Source: Lachnospiraceae bacterium | Lineage (GTDB): Bacteria > Bacillota > Clostridia > Lachnospirales > Lachnospiraceae | Direction: 5' to 3' | DNA: 64,000 nucleotides | Assembly: GCA_025758065.1 (NCBI GenBank) | Contig: CP107199.1 | Span: forward strand, 1,423,501 to 1,487,500 | Shown here: positions 42,235 through 51,311 of the stretch, piece after piece | How the letters are laid out: the number at the start of each line of letters is the position of its first letter | Position numbering within the stretch: the first letter of the stretch is position 1 | Program-made: the position numbers and the translations under genes | Notes under the pieces: model-generated | Seen by the model: only the letters and a program-made list of their open reading frames with translations | What the model was told of the DNA's origin: nothing | Database searches by the model: none

Positions 42235-43377
42235 ATGGAAAATCTGGACTTGAAAGAGATACGCAACAAATTAGATGAGATCGATACCCAGCTGGTAGGG
42301 CTGTTTGAAAAAAGAATGGCTCTTTGCTCTGATGTAGCTGAGTTTAAGATACAGACAGGAAAAAAGGTATACGATGGAGAGAGAGAACGCCAGAAATTAG
42401 AAGCAGTTACTGCCATGGCAGGAAATGATTTTAATAAAAAAGGTGTATATGAGCTGTTTTCCCAAATCATGACCATCAGCCGCAAGCTGCAGTATGGTCT
42501 GCTGATCCGCCATGGACAGGCTTTGGAAACCGGTTTTACCATGACAGATTCCCTTAAAAAAGAAGGTGCCCGCATTGCTTATCAGGGTGTGGAAGGCTCC
42601 TATGGACATGGTGCGGCTTTAAAATATTTTGGTCAGGACGCAGATGTTTATCATGTAAAATCCATGGAAGATGCTATGTTAGAGGTAGAAGAAGGAAGAG
42701 CAGATTTTGCGGTTCTGCCTATTGAAAATTCTTCTGCCGGGGCAGTCAGTGACAATTATGATCTTCTGGTAAAGCATAATGTATACATAGTAGGAGAGAC
42801 AGAACTTCCGGTAAGTCATGCTCTTTTAGGACTGCCAGGTGCGACTTTGGAAGATATCCATCAGGTCTATTCCCATCCTCAGGCACTGATGCAGTGTTCC
42901 CGGTATTTAAACAGCCACAGGCAGTGGCGGCAGATAAGCATGGAAAATACGGCTGTTTCTGCAAAGAAAGTGTTAGAAGACGGCGATGTGACACAGGCTG
43001 CAGTAGCCAGTGAGATCGCAGGAAAGCTGTATGACCTGAAGGTTCTGGAACCGTCCATTAATTATAATAAAAACAATGCCACCCGTTTTATTATCCTTGC
43101 AAAAGATCCTGTTTACCAGAAAGAAGCAAATAAGATCAGCATCTGCTTTGAATGTGCCCACAAGAGCGGTACTCTTTATAATATGCTTGGAAACCTGATC
43201 TACAACAACGTAAATATGCTGATGATCGAGTCCAGACCGATACCTGGAAAAAGCTGGGAATACCGTTTCTTTGTAGATGTGGAAGGAAATTTAAGTGATC
43301 CCGCTGTTCAGAACGCATTAAAGGGCATTGCAGAAGAGGCAGCCACACTGCGCATCCTGGGCAATTATGAAGCTTAA
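42235..43377 (+). CDS. pheA: bifunctional chorismate mutase/prephenate dehydratase
   Basis: Phenylalanine pathway enzyme that converts chorismate through prephenate to phenylpyruvate. It has 380 residues. The AroQ-type mutase occupies about 1-90 (RNKLDEIDTQLVGLFEKRMAL). The dehydratase follows from about 112 (IAYQGVEGSYGHGAALKYF, LPIENSSAGAVSDNYDLL) with the catalytic Thr in NNATRFIILA near 282. A C-terminal ACT domain at about 297-375 contains the ESRPIPGKSWEYRFFVD motif for phenylalanine feedback inhibition. No T-box or leader peptide is visible upstream. Confidence 0.94.
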   Translation: MENLDLKEIRNKLDEIDTQLVGLFEKRMALCSDVAEFKIQTGKKVYDGERERQKLEAVTAMAGNDFNKKGVYELFSQIMTISRKLQYGLLIRHGQALETGFTMTDSLKKEGARIAYQGVEGSYGHGAALKYFGQDADVYHVKSMEDAMLEVEEGRADFAVLPIENSSAGAVSDNYDLLVKHNVYIVGETELPVSHALLGLPGATLEDIHQVYSHPQALMQCSRYLNSHRQWRQISMENTAVSAKKVLEDGDVTQAAVASEIAGKLYDLKVLEPSINYNKNNATRFIILAKDPVYQKEANKISICFECAHKSGTLYNMLGNLIYNNVNMLMIESRPIPGKSWEYRFFVDVEGNLSDPAVQNALKGIAEEAATLRILGNYEA

Positions 43378-43417
43378 ATAAAAAAATACTTTGGAAGACA
43401 AAAAAGAGGACGAGAAA

Positions 43418-44686
43418 ATGAACATCAATGAACTTGTGATCTACAGAAATTTAAAGCATGAAGATCTTTTTGAGGATATGGCCAGTCTTATGGGACTGGG
43501 AAGCAGTGAAAAAAAGGCAGATGCCTTTGGCTGTGCAGGACAGCTTGTAGAACTGGCTGTAGAATACGGCTTTGAGGGCAATTTATGGCATTGTTTCTTA
43601 GCTCTCTGTCTGGCAGATAATGAAAATGCCTACACCACCACCTGTGAGATACGGGGAAATGCCGGCGGCACACTGGATATGCTGGCAAGAAATGATTACC
43701 GTATTTTCAAGGCATTATTTGACTTTAATATTGAAACATTAGAGCCGGCGGTTATGTGGAAGGAGCTTGCAGATTATCGTCCATCTAACCAGGAAAGCCG
43801 CGTGTTCAACCGCCGAATCAGAGACCGTATCGTAGATCTGGCAGTACTCCTTGAGAAATCAGCTGATGAAACAGAGTTCCAAAGCCATATGGCGGCTTTC
43901 TACGGTGAGTACGGCGTAGGAAAATTCGGCTTAAACAAGGCATTCCGTATTATTGAAAAAGAAGATGAGCATCAGTTTATCATTGATCCGATCATCAATG
44001 TAGAACATGTGTATTTTAAAGATATTGTTGGATACGAGGCACAGAAGAAGAAGCTGATCGAGAACACGGAAGCATTTATCAGCGGAAAAGAAGCTAATAA
44101 CGTTCTGCTGTTCGGTGATGCAGGTACCGGAAAATCTTCCAGTGTTAAGGCCATTCTCAATGAATATTATGGCCAGGGACTGCGAATGATCGAAGTGTAT
44201 AAGCATCAATTTAAGGCACTTTCTGAAGTATTAGAGCAGGTCAAGGACCGCAACTATAAGTTCATCATTTACATGGATGATCTTTCCTTTGAGGAATATG
44301 AGCTGGAATATAAATATCTGAAGGCGATCTTAGAGGGCGGTCTTGGAAAGCGTCCGAAAAATGTGCTGATCTATGCAACTTCAAACCGCCGTCATCTTAT
44401 CCGTGAGAAGTTCTCTGATAAGAGAGAATTAGATGATGATCTGCATAATAATGATACTGTTCAGGAGAAGCTTTCCCTGGCAGCCCGTTTTGGCGTTACG
44501 ATCTATTATGGTTCTCCGGACAAGTTCCAGTTCCAGGGCATTGTAAAGGCGCTTGCAGAAAAATACCAGCTGGATATGCCGGAAGATGAACTGTTATTAG
44601 AAGCAAACAAGTGGGAGTTAAGCCATGGCGGTCTGTCAGGACGTACCGCTTCCCAGTTTATTACACATTTGTTAGGAAGAAAGTGA
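43418..44686 (+). CDS. AAA+ ATPase of the DUF815 family
   Basis: A 422-residue ATPase. The N-terminal 190 residues are a helical region without known motifs. The AAA core has LIENTEAFISGKEANNVLLFGDAGTGKSSSVKA (Walker A near 226), Walker B FIIYMDDLSFEEYE near 282 and a sensor stretch IYATSNRRHLI near 320. DUF815 proteins are widespread and uncharacterised. The start at 43418 is set by AGAGGA at 43405-43410; a TTG-based longer frame from 43391 is less likely. It is followed by the three-hairpin element and a terminator, then ppx and ppk. Confidence 0.88.
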   Translation: MNINELVIYRNLKHEDLFEDMASLMGLGSSEKKADAFGCAGQLVELAVEYGFEGNLWHCFLALCLADNENAYTTTCEIRGNAGGTLDMLARNDYRIFKALFDFNIETLEPAVMWKELADYRPSNQESRVFNRRIRDRIVDLAVLLEKSADETEFQSHMAAFYGEYGVGKFGLNKAFRIIEKEDEHQFIIDPIINVEHVYFKDIVGYEAQKKKLIENTEAFISGKEANNVLLFGDAGTGKSSSVKAILNEYYGQGLRMIEVYKHQFKALSEVLEQVKDRNYKFIIYMDDLSFEEYELEYKYLKAILEGGLGKRPKNVLIYATSNRRHLIREKFSDKRELDDDLHNNDTVQEKLSLAARFGVTIYYGSPDKFQFQGIVKALAEKYQLDMPEDELLLEANKWELSHGGLSGRTASQFITHLLGRK

Positions 44687-44757
44687 TTTTACATGGATTT
44701 TACACAGTCTTTACCCCGATATGGGGCAGAAAGTGAAAATATGCAGTAGACTATTGT

Positions 44758-44938
44758 ATGATGTAAGTGTCAAAAGTATAAATTGCGTTTGTGCTCGCAC
44801 AAATAAGCAATTTATACTTATTGACACGCCGAACACCGAAAACGAAATAAAATGGTGTGAACACGCCATTTTATGGGAGTTTGAGGTGTTCGAGGATTGC
44901 GGGAATTGCATAGCAATGGAGCAATCCGGTTACATCAT
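44758..44938 (+). repeat. three-hairpin palindromic element (cloverleaf-like)
   Basis: Terminal ATGATGTAA (44758-44766) and TTACATCAT (44930-44938) enclose three arms. Arm 1: GTGTCAAAAGTATAAATTGC at 44767-44786 with its complement at 44807-44827 (one bulge) and an inner GTGC/GCAC. Arm 2: GAACACC 44831-44837 with GGTGTTC 44885-44891, holding AAAATGGTGTG/CACGCCATTTT. Arm 3: GGATTGC 44894-44900 with GCAATCC 44921-44927, holding ATTGC/GCAAT. A mosaic copy lies at 24349-24430. The remainder of the 44687-45022 gap holds a CCCC/GGGG hairpin near 44715 and a terminator. Confidence 0.8.
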
Positions 44939-44960
44939 TGTATACAAAATATAAATTTAA

Positions 44961-44985
44961 AATTCCCCGTTGCGGGGAATTTTTT
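44961..44985 (+). terminator. intrinsic terminator before ppx
   Basis: AATTCCCCG and CGGGGAATT form a perfect stem around TTG, followed by TTTT. It separates the DUF815 transcript from the polyphosphate genes. Confidence 0.85.
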
Positions 44986-45022
44986 AAAAATGATGTATAC
45001 GCATTTTTTAAGGAGGAAAAAA

Positions 45023-46585
45023 GTGGCAGTCAGAATGTTTGCGGCGATCGATGTAGGTTCTTTTGCCCTGGAGCTGGGGATTTATGAAATCTCAGACAAA
45101 GGGATCAAGAGTATTGATCATGTCCGTCATATGATCGCTTTAGGAAGCGATACCTTCAGTGAAGGAAAGATAAGTTATGGTTTGGCAGATGAATTGTGCC
45201 GGGTTCTGGAAAAATTTACGGAAACAATGAAGCTGTACCGGGTAAAGGACTACCGCGCCTATGCTACTACTGCCATGCGTGAGGCAAAAAACAGCCGCAT
45301 TATCCTGGACCAGATACGGGTGCGTACCGGACTGGAGGTACACATTATCAGCAACTCTGAGCAGCGTTTTATCAGTTATAAGGCAGTTGCGTCAAAAGCA
45401 GGTGAGTTCAACCAGATCATCCAGAAAGGTACTGCTATTGTAGATGTAGGATTTGGCAGTGCCCAGATCTCGCTTTTTGACAAAGACTCTCTGGTAGCTA
45501 CCCAGAACATGCCTCTTGGCAGCCTGCGCCTTCGCAGCCAGTTATCTAAAATACCTGTCAGCGTAGAGGGCAACAGACTGCATATTGAAGAGATCGTGGA
45601 TAATGAACTGATCACTTTCAGGAAAATGTATTTAAGAGACCGCCAGATCACGAATCTCATCGGTATTGGAGATAATATTTTGTATCTTATGCGCCGTCTG
45701 GGCATAAAGGGTGGGGAAAGCCATGTAGATGCAGAAACGATGCATGTTTTTTATGATAAGCTTTCCCAGATGACCATTAACCAGATCGAAGAAAATTTCG
45801 GTGTAAACAGCGATTACGCAAATCTTCTTCTTCCTGCAGCAGCCGTTTATACAAGGATCCTGGATATAACCGGGGCAGAAATGTTCTGGATCCCGGCGAT
45901 CGGTATATGTGACGGTATTGCAGCAGAATATGCCAGCGATAAAAAGCTGATCCGTTTTGATCATAACTTTGAAAATGATATTCTGGCGGCAGCCAGGAAC
46001 ATGGCGAAAAAATACAAATGCCACGCCAGCCATAATCAGGTATTAGAGCAGTATGCTATGAATATCTTCGACAGTACGAAACGCTTCCACGGACTGGGAG
46101 AACGTGACCGCCTGCTCCTTCAAATCGCAGTTACGCTCCATGCCTGCGGAAAATTCATCAGCATGAAAAATTCCAACGAATGCGGCTATGCCCTGATCAT
46201 GTCCACAGAGATCATCGGATTAAGCCATTTAGAGCGTGAGATCATTGCCAATGTAGTCCGCTACAATATCCGTGATTTCGACTATGATATGATGCAGCTG
46301 GAAACAGAGGCGGGACAGGACCTGGCGGGAGTATCTGACCGGACGGCAATTACCATCCTCATCGCAAAGCTGACAGCGATCCTGCGTCTGGCAAATTCCA
46401 TGGACAAGACCCATAAGGCAAAGCTCATTGATAGCCGTATGGCAGTAAGGGACGGCCGGCTGGTGATCACTACCGGCTATCAGGGGGATCTTGCGTTAGA
46501 GAGTGCTTCTTTTGAGCAGAAGGCGGCGTTCTTTGAGGAAATCTTTGGAATACGTCCTGTTTTGAAGCAGAAGAGGAGAGTGTAA
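45023..46585 (+). CDS. Ppx/GppA-type exopolyphosphatase with C-terminal HD-like domain
   Basis: A 520-residue member of the actin-like Ppx/GppA superfamily acting on polyphosphate or pppGpp. AAIDVGSFALELGIYEI near residue 8 is the phosphate-1 motif, YATTAMREAKN near 80 and AIVDVGFGSAQISLFD near 140 complete the active-site pattern. From about 330 an HD-type helical domain is seen (AVTLHACGKFIS, IMSTEIIGLSHLEREIIANVVRYN). The start is GTG at 45023, set by AAGGAGG at 45010-45016. It is directly followed, after one base, by polyphosphate kinase, so synthesis and degradation enzymes share an operon. Confidence 0.88.
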   Translation: MAVRMFAAIDVGSFALELGIYEISDKGIKSIDHVRHMIALGSDTFSEGKISYGLADELCRVLEKFTETMKLYRVKDYRAYATTAMREAKNSRIILDQIRVRTGLEVHIISNSEQRFISYKAVASKAGEFNQIIQKGTAIVDVGFGSAQISLFDKDSLVATQNMPLGSLRLRSQLSKIPVSVEGNRLHIEEIVDNELITFRKMYLRDRQITNLIGIGDNILYLMRRLGIKGGESHVDAETMHVFYDKLSQMTINQIEENFGVNSDYANLLLPAAAVYTRILDITGAEMFWIPAIGICDGIAAEYASDKKLIRFDHNFENDILAAARNMAKKYKCHASHNQVLEQYAMNIFDSTKRFHGLGERDRLLLQIAVTLHACGKFISMKNSNECGYALIMSTEIIGLSHLEREIIANVVRYNIRDFDYDMMQLETEAGQDLAGVSDRTAITILIAKLTAILRLANSMDKTHKAKLIDSRMAVRDGRLVITTGYQGDLALESASFEQKAAFFEEIFGIRPVLKQKRRV

Positions 46586-46586
46586 A

Positions 46587-48728
46587 ATGGCTGAGAAAAA
46601 TGATTATGTAAACCGCGAATTAAGCTGGATCGAATTTAACTACCGTGTATTAAGCGAGGCGAGAGTTAAAAGCATCCCGCTGTTTGACCGCCTGAAATTT
46701 TTAAGCATCACTGCTTCTAATCTGGATGAATTTTACATGGTCCGTGTAGCTTCTTTAAAGGATATGGTCCATGCAAAATATGCGAAAAAAGATATTGCAG
46801 GACTGACTGCAAAAGAGCAGCTGGAAAAGATCAGTGAAAAGACCCATCAGCTGGTGGATGTGCAGTATTCCACCTACAACCGTTCCCTGGTACCGGCCTT
46901 AAAACAGAATGGCCTGCGCATTGTCATGGAACATGAGGATCTGACTAGGGATGAGGCTGCTTTTGCAGATGAATATTTTCACAAAAATGTGTACCCGGTC
47001 CTTACACCAATGGCATTTGACTCATCAAGACCGTTTCCGCTGATCCGCAATAAAACATTAAACATTGCAGCTCTTTTAAAGAAGAAAAATGAAAAAGATG
47101 CAGAGCTGGAATTTGCTATGGTACAGGTTCCATCTGTTATACCACGTATTGTGGAACTGCCGGAGGAAAAGAACGATGACGGGGAATCCCAGAGAGTAGT
47201 CATCCTGCTGGAGGAGATCATCGAGAGGAATATGCAGTCACTATTCTTAAACTATGATATTGTGGCTTCCCATCCTTTCCGTATTATGCGGAATGCAGAC
47301 TTTTCACTGGATGAGGAAGAGGCAGTAGACCTGTTAGAAGAGATCCAGAAACAGCTGAAAAAACGCCAGTGGGGAGAAGCTATCCGTCTGGAGATTGAGT
47401 CCAATGTAGATAAACAGCTGTTAAAGATCTTAAAAAAAGAGCTGTCCATCAGCAGTGAAGATATTTTCCAGATCTCAGGACCATTAGACCTGACCTTTTT
47501 AATGAAAATGTATGGTCTGGACGGTTTTTCACATTTAAAAACGCCAAAATACATTCCTCAGCCTGTGCCTGAACTGATGAATGAGGATGATATTTTCACC
47601 AATATCCGCAAAGGTGATATCCTGCTCCACCATCCATACCAGAGCTTTGACCCGGTAGTCAACTTTGTCCGCAGTGCAGCAAGAGATCCTGAGGTGCTGG
47701 CTATTAAGCAGACCTTATACCGCGTCAGTGGAAATTCACCTATTATCGCAGCGTTGGCAGAGGCAGCAGATAACGGTAAGCAGGTATCTGTACTGGTAGA
47801 GTTAAAGGCCCGTTTTGATGAGGAAAATAACATTAACTGGGCAAAAATGTTAGAGAAAGCAGGCTGCCATGTTATCTATGGTCTGGTTGGCTTAAAGACT
47901 CACAGCAAGATAACCCTGGTTGTCCGTATGGAAGAAGATGGGATCCGCCGCTATGTTCACCTTGGAACCGGCAATTACAACGATTCTACGGCGAAACTTT
48001 ATACAGACTGTGGCATATTAACCTGTGATCCGCAGATCGGTGAAGATGCAACAGCTGTGTTTAACATGCTTTCCGGATATTCTGAGCCAAGGGCATGGAA
48101 TAAGCTGTCTGTAGCACCTTTATGGCTGCGCCACCGTTTCCTGCGGATGATCAACCGTGAAACAGAGCATGCGAGAGAAGGCAGAGAAGCCCATATTATG
48201 GCAAAAATGAACTCTCTCTGCGACAAGGAGATCATTTCCGCACTGTATGATGCCTCCTGTGCAGGTGTAAAGATTGAACTGGTAGTCCGGGGGATCTGTT
48301 GCTTGAAAGCAGGTGTACCTGGCTTAAGCGAAAATATTTCCGTGCGTTCTATTGTAGGAAATTTCCTGGAGCACAGCCGCATCTTCTACTTCTTCAATGA
48401 TGGAAGCCCTGAGGTCTATATGGGCAGTGCAGACTGGATGCCGAGAAACTTAGACCGCCGTGTGGAGATACTGTTCCCTGTAGAAGATGAAATATTAAAA
48501 GAGAAAGTCATCCATATTTTAGAGCTGGAGCTGGAAGACAATGTTAAGGCTCATATCCTGAAACCAGACGGAAGCTATGAGAAAGTGGATAAACGGGGTA
48601 AAGTCCTTGTAAATTCCCAGGAACAGTTCTGCAAAGAGGCTATAGAGATGGCAAAGGCGTGTCAGGATGCCGGGGATCCGGTTGTGACCCGTATTTTTCA
48701 GCCTATCGTGAAGGTAGATGTACTGTAG
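46587..48728 (+). CDS. ppk: polyphosphate kinase 1
   Basis: Membrane-associated enzyme that makes inorganic polyphosphate from ATP. It has 713 residues. RELSWIEFNYRVLSEA at the N-terminus and FLSITASNLDEFYMVRV near 45 are hallmarks. The phosphorylated histidine is in GLKTHSKITLVVR near 436, the second conserved histidine in EHSRIFYFF near 593, and PLD-like motifs surround them. It overlaps the operon with ppx and ends about 70 bases before the left inverted repeat of the next locus. Confidence 0.95.
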   Translation: MAEKNDYVNRELSWIEFNYRVLSEARVKSIPLFDRLKFLSITASNLDEFYMVRVASLKDMVHAKYAKKDIAGLTAKEQLEKISEKTHQLVDVQYSTYNRSLVPALKQNGLRIVMEHEDLTRDEAAFADEYFHKNVYPVLTPMAFDSSRPFPLIRNKTLNIAALLKKKNEKDAELEFAMVQVPSVIPRIVELPEEKNDDGESQRVVILLEEIIERNMQSLFLNYDIVASHPFRIMRNADFSLDEEEAVDLLEEIQKQLKKRQWGEAIRLEIESNVDKQLLKILKKELSISSEDIFQISGPLDLTFLMKMYGLDGFSHLKTPKYIPQPVPELMNEDDIFTNIRKGDILLHHPYQSFDPVVNFVRSAARDPEVLAIKQTLYRVSGNSPIIAALAEAADNGKQVSVLVELKARFDEENNINWAKMLEKAGCHVIYGLVGLKTHSKITLVVRMEEDGIRRYVHLGTGNYNDSTAKLYTDCGILTCDPQIGEDATAVFNMLSGYSEPRAWNKLSVAPLWLRHRFLRMINRETEHAREGREAHIMAKMNSLCDKEIISALYDASCAGVKIELVVRGICCLKAGVPGLSENISVRSIVGNFLEHSRIFYFFNDGSPEVYMGSADWMPRNLDRRVEILFPVEDEILKEKVIHILELELEDNVKAHILKPDGSYEKVDKRGKVLVNSQEQFCKEAIEMAKACQDAGDPVVTRIFQPIVKVDVL

Positions 48729-48796
48729 GATCAGGTCGTGTTGTTACAATCTGATGGCTCATAAAAATCTGGCTGTGATGCCATTTTGATTTGATA

Positions 48797-49347
48797 TTAG
48801 GATATTGTTGACTAAGGTCCGAAAGCCACCGATGCATATGACAGATGCGCATTTGGGAGAAAATCCTTTGTTCGTGGGCTTGCGCCGCCTATTGTCAGAA
48901 CTGCGAACCAAACTCGCACGCTTTGCGTGCTCAAACAGTGGTTCTCCGTTCTGACGCTATGCGCGCCCACTCACGGATTTTCAAACAAATGCTTATTCTG
49001 TCATATGCACCGGCGGCTTTCTACGTTATTGGCAATAAAAAATGTAGGAGCAAACCAATAAACAGTTTTCATGCAGGAGGGGGATTGTACTTAAGTACCG
49101 CATTTTTTATGTGACATATCCAATACAGTAGAAAGGGCTCCTCCATGTATAATAAGCATTCGTTAGGCAATTTTGTCCATTTTGTGAGCATAGCTGGCAG
49201 GTTGGAGGCACTGTTTGAGCGAACGCAGTGAGCGAGTTTGCCGGAGACCTGACTAATCGGCGGCGGAGCAAAATGGACAAAATTGCCGTGAATGCGTTTA
49301 TACATGGAGGAGCCCTTTCGGACCCTATTGAACTAAATCCCAATTTA
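48797..49347. repeat. ~550-bp double-palindrome module, left inverted copy
   Basis: Nearly the whole segment is the reverse complement of 53957-54506. It holds two adjacent long imperfect palindromes: one from about 48824 to 49026 (GCCACC...GGCGGC ends, centred on CGCACGCTTTGCGTGC) and one from about 49136 to 49315 (GGGCTCCTCCATGTATAA ends). A 45-base spacer with AGTACTTAAGTAC-like symmetry lies between. The gap from ppk to the response regulator (48729-49471) holds only this module and the leader of the next operon. Confidence 0.9.
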
Positions 49348-49412
49348 GCCAGAATTTTTCAAGAAAAAAGTAAGGAAGTAGATGCTAAGATATGGTATAC
49401 TCTAAGATATAT

Positions 49413-49447
49413 AAATCTTCTCATAAAATCAAGTACAGAGAGAACAT
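49413..49447 (+). repeat. degenerate copy of the 155-bp palindrome in the response-regulator leader
   Basis: AAATCTTCTCATAAAATCAAG is a near match to the right arm of the 155-bp element, and GAGAGAACAT repeats its end, with about ten bases deleted between. A possible -10 (TATACT, 49396-49401) is just upstream. The gene's AGAGGAGGA follows at 49456-49464. Confidence 0.55.
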
Positions 49448-49471
49448 ATAACCAAAGAGGAGGACAAGTAA

Positions 49472-50176
49472 ATGCCCGATATTAATATTTTGGTAGTGGA
49501 TGACGAAAAAGAGATAGCAGACCTGATCGAGATTTATCTGGTCAGCGATGGTTATAAAGTATTTAAAGCGGAAAATGCAGAGGCGGGACTGAATATCTTG
49601 GATAAACAGGACATCCATCTGGTGCTGTTAGACATTATGATGCCCGGAATGAACGGACTGGAAATGTGCAGAAAGATCCGTGAGACAAATAATATCCCCA
49701 TTATCATGTTAAGTGCCAAATCTACAGACTTAGATAAGATCTTAGGTCTTGGGACCGGGGCAGATGATTATGTGGTAAAACCGTTTAACCCGCTGGAACT
49801 GACTGCCAGAGTCAAGTCCCAGCTGCGCCGTTACACCCAGTTAAATCCTAACAGCGGTGCAAGAGAGACTGTAAATAATGAGATCACCATTAAAGGAATG
49901 AGCATTAACCGTGATAATCATAAGGTGATCGTAGACGGGGAAGAGATCAAATTAACACCCATTGAATTTGATATCCTTTATCTGTTAGCTTCCAATCCGG
50001 GAAAGGTCTTCAGTACAGATGAGATCTTTGAAAAAGTCTGGAATGAGAAAGTTTATGAAGCTAATAATACAGTTATGGTACATATACGGCGTTTAAGAGG
50101 AAAGATGAAAGAAGATACCAGGCAGAATAAGATCATCACCACTGTGTGGGGCGTAGGTTATAAGATTGAAAAATGA
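49472..50176 (+). CDS. OmpR/PhoB-family response regulator (VanR-like)
   Basis: A 234-residue regulator. The receiver domain has the acidic pair VVDDEKE near residue 9, the phosphorylated Asp in VLLDIMMPG near 53 and Lys in VVKPFNPLEL near 102. The DNA-binding winged helix follows from about 135 (LTPIEFDILYLLASNPGKVFS, VMVHIRRLRGKMKED). It is strongly similar in pattern to VanR-type regulators of Clostridia. Its stop overlaps the kinase start by 11 bases. The operon lies inside two inverted repeats, and no resistance genes accompany it. Confidence 0.92.
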   Translation: MPDINILVVDDEKEIADLIEIYLVSDGYKVFKAENAEAGLNILDKQDIHLVLLDIMMPGMNGLEMCRKIRETNNIPIIMLSAKSTDLDKILGLGTGADDYVVKPFNPLELTARVKSQLRRYTQLNPNSGARETVNNEITIKGMSINRDNHKVIVDGEEIKLTPIEFDILYLLASNPGKVFSTDEIFEKVWNEKVYEANNTVMVHIRRLRGKMKEDTRQNKIITTVWGVGYKIEK

Positions 50177-51308
50177 TGTAAGCAGGCGCTACCGCACCCG
50201 TGTGATCACTAACATCATATACAGCGCCATCATTACCTGCCTGGTAGAGGTGTTCCTTGTTACGAACCTGTCAATGGTGGCCCGGTATATGGGAAACAGA
50301 GGAAAAATGCTTTTAATGGTCCAGGCCATTGAAAAGCAGCACACGGCAGTGGTCCTGTTATATCTCATACTTGGGATCCTGCTTTTTTCTGTTACCTTTA
50401 TGATCCTCCAGGAACCTTATATCCGGTATATCAGCAGGATCTCTGAGGCAGTACAGAACATTTCAGAAGGGAATCTGAACACAGTGATCGATGTGATCGG
50501 TGATGATGAATTTTCCAGTATGGCAGCCAATTTAAACCATATGGCAGCAGATATCAAAAAGCTGATGGAAAAAGAGCGGGAATCAGAGAGGACGAAAAAT
50601 GAACTGATCACCAATGTAGCCCACGATCTGCGGACACCGCTGACTTCCATTATCGGGTATCTGGAGCTTCTGGCCGGAAATCAGCAGGTACCTGCAGATA
50701 TGCAGCATAAATACATAGAGATTGCCTACGGGAAATCAAGGAGGCTGCAGAAGCTGATCGAGGATCTGTTTGGTTTTACCAAGTTAAATTGTGGAAAGAT
50801 TGCCATGCATGTAGGCCAGATTGATATTGTAAAGCTTCTGGGACAGCTGGTAGAAGAAGCATATCCCAATTTTGTGGAAAAAGGACTGTCCTACGATCTT
50901 CAGAGCAATGTACCGGCTAAGATCATTAATGCAGATGGAAATCTTCTGGCACGTCTTTTTGACAATCTGATCGGAAATGCCATTAAATACGGCGCAGATG
51001 GAAAGCGGGTGTTAGTAAAGATACACGCAGAAGGTGAAACAGTAACAGTTTCCGTTACTAATTACGGCTATGTGATACCTGCCGATGAACTTCCACTTAT
51101 TTTCAACAAATTTTACCGTGTGGAGCAGTCGCGTTCCAGCAGTACCGGCGGCACAGGCTTAGGTCTTGCCATTGCAAAAGAGATCGTGGATATGCATGGC
51201 GGCACGATCAGCGTAGCCAGTGATCTTAACGGAACTGTATTTACAGTAAAGCTCCAGGTGGATTTTGATGTAGATAAGGAAAATTTCGGACATAAAAATG
51301 AGGATTAA
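50166..51308 (+). CDS. sensor histidine kinase (VanS-like)
   Basis: A 380-residue membrane kinase. Two helices (about 13-35 and 58-82) flank a very short external loop of about 22 residues, so sensing is probably within the membrane or through a partner. A HAMP domain covers about 85-135. HisKA carries the phosphorylated His in NVAHDLRTPLTSIIGYLE near 153, and the HATPase has N-box DNLIGNAIKYG near 268 and GTGLGLAIAKEIVDMHGG near 337. The most likely start is TTG at 50166, overlapping the regulator gene; ATG codons nearby are out of frame. Confidence 0.9.
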   Translation: MKNDVSRRYRTRVITNIIYSAIITCLVEVFLVTNLSMVARYMGNRGKMLLMVQAIEKQHTAVVLLYLILGILLFSVTFMILQEPYIRYISRISEAVQNISEGNLNTVIDVIGDDEFSSMAANLNHMAADIKKLMEKERESERTKNELITNVAHDLRTPLTSIIGYLELLAGNQQVPADMQHKYIEIAYGKSRRLQKLIEDLFGFTKLNCGKIAMHVGQIDIVKLLGQLVEEAYPNFVEKGLSYDLQSNVPAKIINADGNLLARLFDNLIGNAIKYGADGKRVLVKIHAEGETVTVSVTNYGYVIPADELPLIFNKFYRVEQSRSSSTGGTGLGLAIAKEIVDMHGGTISVASDLNGTVFTVKLQVDFDVDKENFGHKNED

Positions 51309-51311
51309 AGG

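Noticed and set aside
49107..49343. A 78-residue open frame present in both inverted-repeat copies (also 53961-54197) with near-identical translation
   Set aside because: It lies within a perfect-looking palindrome, has no ribosome binding site, and most differences between the two copies change the amino acid, so it is a by-product of the repeat.
49472..51308. Possibility of a vancomycin-resistance (van) cluster
   Set aside because: Only the regulator and kinase look VanRS-like; no ligase, racemase or dipeptidase genes are nearby.
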